DNA of 64,000 nucleotides from assembly GCA_947172415.1 (NCBI GenBank), contig OX359194.1, positions 7,388,401-7,452,400 of the forward strand. The letters run 5' to 3'. The stretch is from Chondrosia reniformis (taxonomy: Eukaryota; Porifera; Demospongiae; Chondrillida; Chondrillidae). The stretch's first letter is position 1. Every line of letters begins with the position of its first letter. A model generated the notes under the pieces. It ran no database searches and was not told the origin of the DNA. It saw nothing but the letters and a program-made list of their open reading frames with translations. A program made the translations under genes and the position numbers. Of the stretch, positions 59,450 to 64,000 are shown in pieces.

Positions 59450-61721
59450 ATGGATGGCGTAACAGCGCTTGGTCCCTTTAAACAAAAACACAGGAGCGCT
59501 TCCGACGTATGGTTAAGAAAAGCAATATCTAGTCCATCTGAATACCATTTTACAATTTTAGAAACAAAGGATGATGAAGAGAGAAAGAAATATAAAGCAG
59601 ATAGTCAGACTTTCTCAGCTTGGAAGTCTACGTATGATTCTCGCCGACTTGTGCATCCGTTTAGAACAAGAAGAAGAAATATTGTCCTGCAACCGCTTCA
59701 TTACATGAAAAGTAACGATATCCTCCTTGAAGATTCGTTAGAAGTACTGCATCCCTCAGTAGTTACCCTTTTGGAGAGCTTCTGTGAAGCATTCTTCTGT
59801 GGCATGAGTGTCGCTGTGGGGAGATGCATAACAGTCCCGAAGGAGGCGGTGAAGAGTCGCACTCACTCGCAAACAAATCGCATACAGCTATTAGCCACAG
59901 ACCTGTTTAAGTTCATTAAAAAACATCGTTACATAAAGGCATATGCTACGATATCAGTTATCAACACGGACCTTTACCCGTCAGAGGAGTGGAATTTTTC
60001 GCTGGGACATGCCTCCACAACTGATGGCTGTGGAGTATTTTGTATTGGTCAGTATCACGACCAGCGTATGTATCCCAACAACCATATTGATACCTCCTCA
60101 TTAGAGTATCAAAGGGCTAGAGTGTGGAGACTGATTAAGGTAGGTCAAATGGACCCAGCTACCTAGCATTCTCTACTAAATATTAATTATATGTACAATT
60201 CTTTGAGCTTCATCAAACCTTTATTCAAATATTGGGAAATGTATTTCTTCTAATCAATGAGGTTTGGTTCCAAGTGGTATCTATATAAACACCACTTTCT
60301 CCTCTCAATCTCATTAACATAAACTCCATTTACCAAAATTCCATACCTGACTAATTAAGTAGTAAATACATTATAAACCACATATTTTATGTCAACCTGT
60401 TATCCTGTTATAGAAATGCCACTAATGTATTCATAATAGATGTTTGCTTATTTGTTTGTATTTAGCTATTAGTAGAGCTGGATATATTTCCATATATTTG
60501 TTTTCTAGAATGGTTTGTATTGTTGTTCACCCAATACCAACCTGTTTTGATTTTGTTTTATTTCTTGAAAATCTTTCTTTCAGTTCATGGCTTGCTCAAG
60601 GCTACTGTTATAATTTTCAATACTATGTTTTTTCTTAAAGTTTCACTTCAATTGTGTGAAGTAAAAACTGTTCTATGTAGTATTTCCCACATACATATTT
60701 CTCAAATGTTGTTTACAGCTCGGAAAATTGGATATTTGTGCTATGTATAGAACTTTACATTCTGGTATGTTAGTTAAGGATGAGGAATAAATATTTTTGA
60801 GTACAAAGTGTCCAAAGACCGGATGTCGTCCTCAACGGTTGTCTGATGGATTACTACAGTCCTATGGCTATTTGATGTTATGAGATTTCTATATACATAC
60901 ACTTATACCTTAATTCATATCCATTCATTATACTGTGTATGATAGAGATTTCTTCTAACTGCCAAACTTATCTTTGAGATGATTCATTTTTGTTCTTTTG
61001 AGCATCTAAAGACAGCAGTAAAACCCAGCAGGGTCGATAAGTCCAATTCTCATGAAACAAACTGCATCTCTAGACACTCTAAAGACTAAAGATGAACCAT
61101 CTCAAAGATATATTGTGTATTACAGACATGATAGGCAATATTTACTGAATTTGAATTTGAAGACCCAGTCTCATAGATTATTACAGTGTGTGTTTGTTAA
61201 AGACTCAATTATAGCCATAATGTCACTGTTGACAGTCTCTTTGTAACATTAGAAGCAGATTAACCTTATATGTAGAAATATATACCTTTGAAGTGGGCTA
61301 CTGCTGCATTGGGACTTGCTCAACAAGGGTTGCGTTATATAATTTTCAGTAATGTTGTTGTTTTTCAATTCCCATTGCTTACTCGGTGTTAATGGCTTTG
61401 CTGAAGTGGAGTTAATTGTGCAATGCCTATGCAAATGTTATGATACCAGTGAATCTCCATACCATGAAAAATTTAATATAACATTTTCCTACATGCTATG
61501 CCTATTCTGTAAAAAAGCTATAGGGAACTAAACCTGAAGAGAGCTTTAGATGAGGATACAGGAGTCTTTTCTTTCTTCTTTTCCTTTCTTTCATCTTCTT
61601 CTCCACTGAATCAGACAGCTGCTTCTGGGAATTCCACCCTTCATCAGTGATCCTGGGAGTCTTTGTCTTTTTCTTTATCTTGATCTTCTGTACCATAAAT
61701 GACATTACTATTTTATGTAAT

Positions 61722-61793
<72 letters not shown>

Positions 61794-63247
61794 TTGTAAC
61801 CATTTTCTACTCTTTGTCACTCTTTGTCATCATCTTAATACTTGTACATCATAGAGCAATTTTCAAATTTAAACATCTTTCCAAAGATTATAATTTATAG
61901 CTATTTCTTGCCTTAAAAGGCAGGATTTGTTACATCTGCATACTGTACAGAAATGAGCCCAAATATGGAGGCTGGCTGTAAAAGGTCCTAAGCATGATGA
62001 TATATGGCTTCATGCTGAGCCATAGGATGCATGTGCATAATTAGCTTGCAATCATATCATGTGATCATGGGATCATGTGACCTTATGTTTACTGTTTACA
62101 TAGCAGGCTGCATCAGGATAGGTTGTTGCTCTGAAGTATATGCAAATGCTTTGTATCATATCATTATTTCATAGGTGTATTATTAATCACATGATCATAT
62201 TTTTATCATGTGAACAGTACTTTATGGTGTGAGTAGTGTTTATCAGATGAGTTGTGCCTATAATGTGAGTAGTGTTTATCAGATGAGTTGTGCCTATAAT
62301 GTGAGTAGTGTTTATCAGATGAGTTGTGCCTATAATGTGAGTAGTGTTTACCATGTGAGCAATCTAAATAAGAATTGTTATCTAAAGATCAATTTGCTTC
62401 AAGGATAAGCTTAGGTAAATAATGGATGTGTTTACTTTTAGAATAAGATCAAGGACAGCTAGTCCTTGCTATAATAACTTCAAGAAATAGATCAATGTTT
62501 GCTTTGCTACATATTGCATAGTATAAACTGGTTTTCTTTCAAACTTTCTATATGTTTCTATGGTGTTTAAATGGTTTCTAAACTCTATAGCACTGAATTT
62601 TGGTTAATAGAAATCAACCAATATTTCAACCACTGATAGATCAACAGTCATACTAATTTTTTATTAATTTGGAATCTGCAAAAATGTATAAAATTAGTGT
62701 GTTCCTGTTGCCATTTCTGCTCTGTCTTCTTCAGGTTATTACTCATGAAACTTGTCACATGTTTGGTTTGGGACACTGTGTGTACTTCCACTGCTTGATG
62801 AACGACAGTAATTCTATCACACAGGCCGAGCAGCAACCACTCTTCCTCTGTCCCATCTGCTTGAGGAAACTAAGAAAAGTGCTGAAATTTGACATAAAAG
62901 TCCGCTTCAGACTGATATTAGATGAAATGAGACGGTTATATAGCGAATTATTGGACACATGCACATGTGGAAATCACAATAGATTATCGCAAGTAAATGG
63001 AGGCTCTTTCATAATGGATTGTCCATTAGTGGTTTCGTCAGATAGAGATGATTGTGGCTCAATTGCTACAAAGATGTTATCAGAAGCTGTTGCTAATGAC
63101 AGTTTACATGGAAATATTGAAGGCTGTGATTCTGAGATTGTTCAGGGAGTGGATAGAACGAGCTCCAAGGGAATTCCTCGGCCTGTTTGTCAGTTGCAGT
63201 ACATCAGCACAGCCCTAAGTCTTCTTTGTGGGAAAGATGACCTTTGA
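59450..63247 (+). CDS. AMZ: Archaemetzincin (AMZ1/AMZ2-like zinc metalloprotease)
   Basis: Two exons: 59450-60139 and 62735-63247; 400 aa. The 2.6 kb intron ends exactly before the catalytic block, which reads THETCHMFGLGHC: a full HExxHxxGxxH zinc site plus the archaemetzincin-specific Cys, followed by FHCLMNDS and CPICLRKL (second Cys cluster). Exon 1 carries the family's LESFCEAFFCGMSV, LFKFIKKH and VINTDLYPSEEWNFSLGHAS-TTDG segments. The catalytic Glu is present, so activity is plausible. Human AMZ1/2 are poorly understood aminopeptidase-like enzymes. The tail after residue 300 is not conserved. The intron contains a MITE, a copied exon of the trefoil gene and two tandem repeats. Confidence 0.93.
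60969..61110. mobile_element. MITE-like element in AMZ intron
   Basis: Terminal inverted repeats TATCTTTGAGATGATTCATT / ...GATGAACCATCTCAAAGATA, about 24 bp with a few mismatches, and internal TTTTGAGCATCTAAAGA shared with the element at 25634-25768. TA flanks both ends, possibly a target-site duplication. Confidence 0.7.
61486..61693 (-). pseudogene. Duplicated trefoil-gene exon 5 fragment in AMZ intron
   Basis: About 200 bp closely matching 47170-47371, that is exon 5 of the trefoil gene plus its downstream intron flank, in the same orientation. The copy ends at the exon's 3' splice site (CTTCTGT on plus). An extra TTTTCTTTC-type stretch and substitutions shift the frame, so it is not a functional exon. 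Presence of intron sequence means DNA-level duplication, not retroposition. Confidence 0.88.
61724..61792 (+). repeat. (GT)n microsatellite
   Basis: About 32 uninterrupted GT dinucleotides in the AMZ intron, about 30 bp from the duplicated exon fragment. Confidence 0.97.
62229..62358 (+). repeat. 36-bp tandem repeat in AMZ intron
   Basis: 3.5 copies of GTGAGTAGTGTTTATCAGAT + GAGTTGTGCCTATAAT. Each unit begins with GTGAGTAG, a consensus-like 5' splice site. Confidence 0.9.
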
Positions 63248-63409
63248 GGACAGACCTCTTGTAGATGACCTTTAATTTATACGAATTATAGTGCTTATGC
63301 TTTTGTAATAAATGTATATTCGGTGTCACACGTGCCGGAAAATATCAAGGAACCTGATTTATCCCAAAAACCTAGATTCTATTGAAAGAAGAGAGCGTAT
63401 TGATTTGCG
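63248..63409. other. AMZ 3' flank / next gene 5' flank
   Basis: Short AT-rich gap with AATAAA at about 63308, suitable as the AMZ poly(A) signal. Confidence 0.5.
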
Positions 63410-63690
63410 ATGGATGTAAGGAATTCATAAATGTATTATTTTACATGCCTTGCATTCTTACCAATGTGTTAATACTAGTCGAACCAGTATCGCTTTAAAG
63501 GAGTGGCAATTCAACCAATGTCAAAGTGCTGATTTTGATGTTTGTTATTTATCGCCTCTCGCTGCAGAATATTGTCGAGAGACTTGCCAATTGGATGAAT
63601 AGCTACCCACCTCTGTGGATGTTGTACGCGTTTGTTCTAGTGTTGCCGTTTGTCCTCATGGCCTGTTGCTTCGTTAAGCCGAAAACTAAA
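63410..63690 (+). CDS. 5' part of a small single-pass membrane protein, runs off window
   Basis: Proposed exons 63410-63415 (ATG GAT, donor GTAAGG) and 63568-63690 (acceptor CTGCAG, donor GTGAGT), giving Met-Asp joined to NIVERLANWMNSYPPLWMLY and a hydrophobic span AFVLVLPFVLMACCF followed by VKPKTK. The PPLWMLY...LPFVLMACCF pattern resembles the calnexin/calmegin transmembrane region (PWLWVVYILTVALPVFLVIL), but no room exists upstream for the luminal lectin domain. Further exons should lie beyond 64000. Identity unknown; the start is the least certain part. Confidence 0.4.
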
Positions 63691-64000
63691 GTGAGTCTTC
63701 TTTCTCTGTATATTTGTAATTTTACTTCATACTCCTCAAACAATGCCAATCAAATAATGGGAAGAGTGTCCGTGAATGTACTATTTGGGATATTCACCCC
63801 TTTTAGCCACAATGCAGCTCCTTGTGGAAATGGCGTCTTTTCATCCTCTCCAGATCTAGCAGTGCATTTTCTGGAATAATGTGCACACACACATACGATT
63901 TCTCTCTGTTTTGTTTACTTTGCGTCGTTAATGACTTGTGAATATCGTCTTACACGTGAAGGAACTGTTTATTCATAAACTTCTTATTAGTTAAGTACAG
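63691..64000. other. Intron or flank at window edge
   Basis: No second acceptor-exon pair can be supported before the window ends; the sequence is AT-rich and consistent with an intron of the membrane-protein gene. Confidence 0.4.

Overview
The window looks like a piece of a compact, AT-rich metazoan nuclear genome. Introns are GT-AG and often only 60-150 bp, neighbouring genes can be 50-200 bp apart, and every recognisable protein is an animal type (Jun bZIP, MED26, TRAPPC13, FAM98, TMEM59, mu-crystallin, RAD54L, archaemetzincin). The style best fits a non-bilaterian animal, probably a demosponge; this is inference from gene style, not a database match. All gene models were built by hand from splice signals, reading phase and remembered family sequences.

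Layout. 0.7-2.1 kb: intronless AVL9 (-). 3.5-4.5 kb: intronless Jun (+) with a clear TATA box. 5.4-7.1 kb: MED26 (+, 3 exons), tail-to-tail with a minus-strand run CMPK1 - ATE1 - TRAPPC13 (7.4-14.7 kb), in which only 48 bp separate the TRAPPC13 stop from the ATE1 start. TRAPPC13 is head-to-head with FAM98 (+, 14.8-21.6 kb), whose first intron holds a 3.9 kb TAGG array and whose second holds a 25-bp minisatellite. TMEM59 (+) and the ribosomal protein gene RPS28 (+) follow.

28.5-45.7 kb: two related, intronless, convergent genes with a predicted CARD-like N-terminus and a helical TPR-like C-terminus flank a mu-crystallin gene (with an in-frame TAG) and a 10 kb composite satellite, in which a 158-bp repeat is interrupted by four near-identical 1.2 kb cassettes.

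46.1-57.6 kb: a tandem beta-trefoil (fascin-like) gene (-) and RAD54L (+) are divergent, with 205 bp between their start codons; in both models the first coding exon contains only the ATG. RAD54L introns carry at least six kinds of tandem repeat and a hairpin MITE. 58.0-63.2 kb: a PP2C-like gene (-) is head-to-head with an archaemetzincin gene (+). The right edge holds the first exons of an unidentified membrane protein.

Functionally this is mostly housekeeping: transcription (Jun, MED26), nucleotide metabolism (CMPK1), N-degron marking (ATE1), trafficking (AVL9, TRAPPC13, TMEM59), RNA/tRNA ligation (FAM98), translation (RPS28) and recombination repair (RAD54L). The unusual content is the CARD-like gene pair, the composite satellite and the repeat-laden introns.
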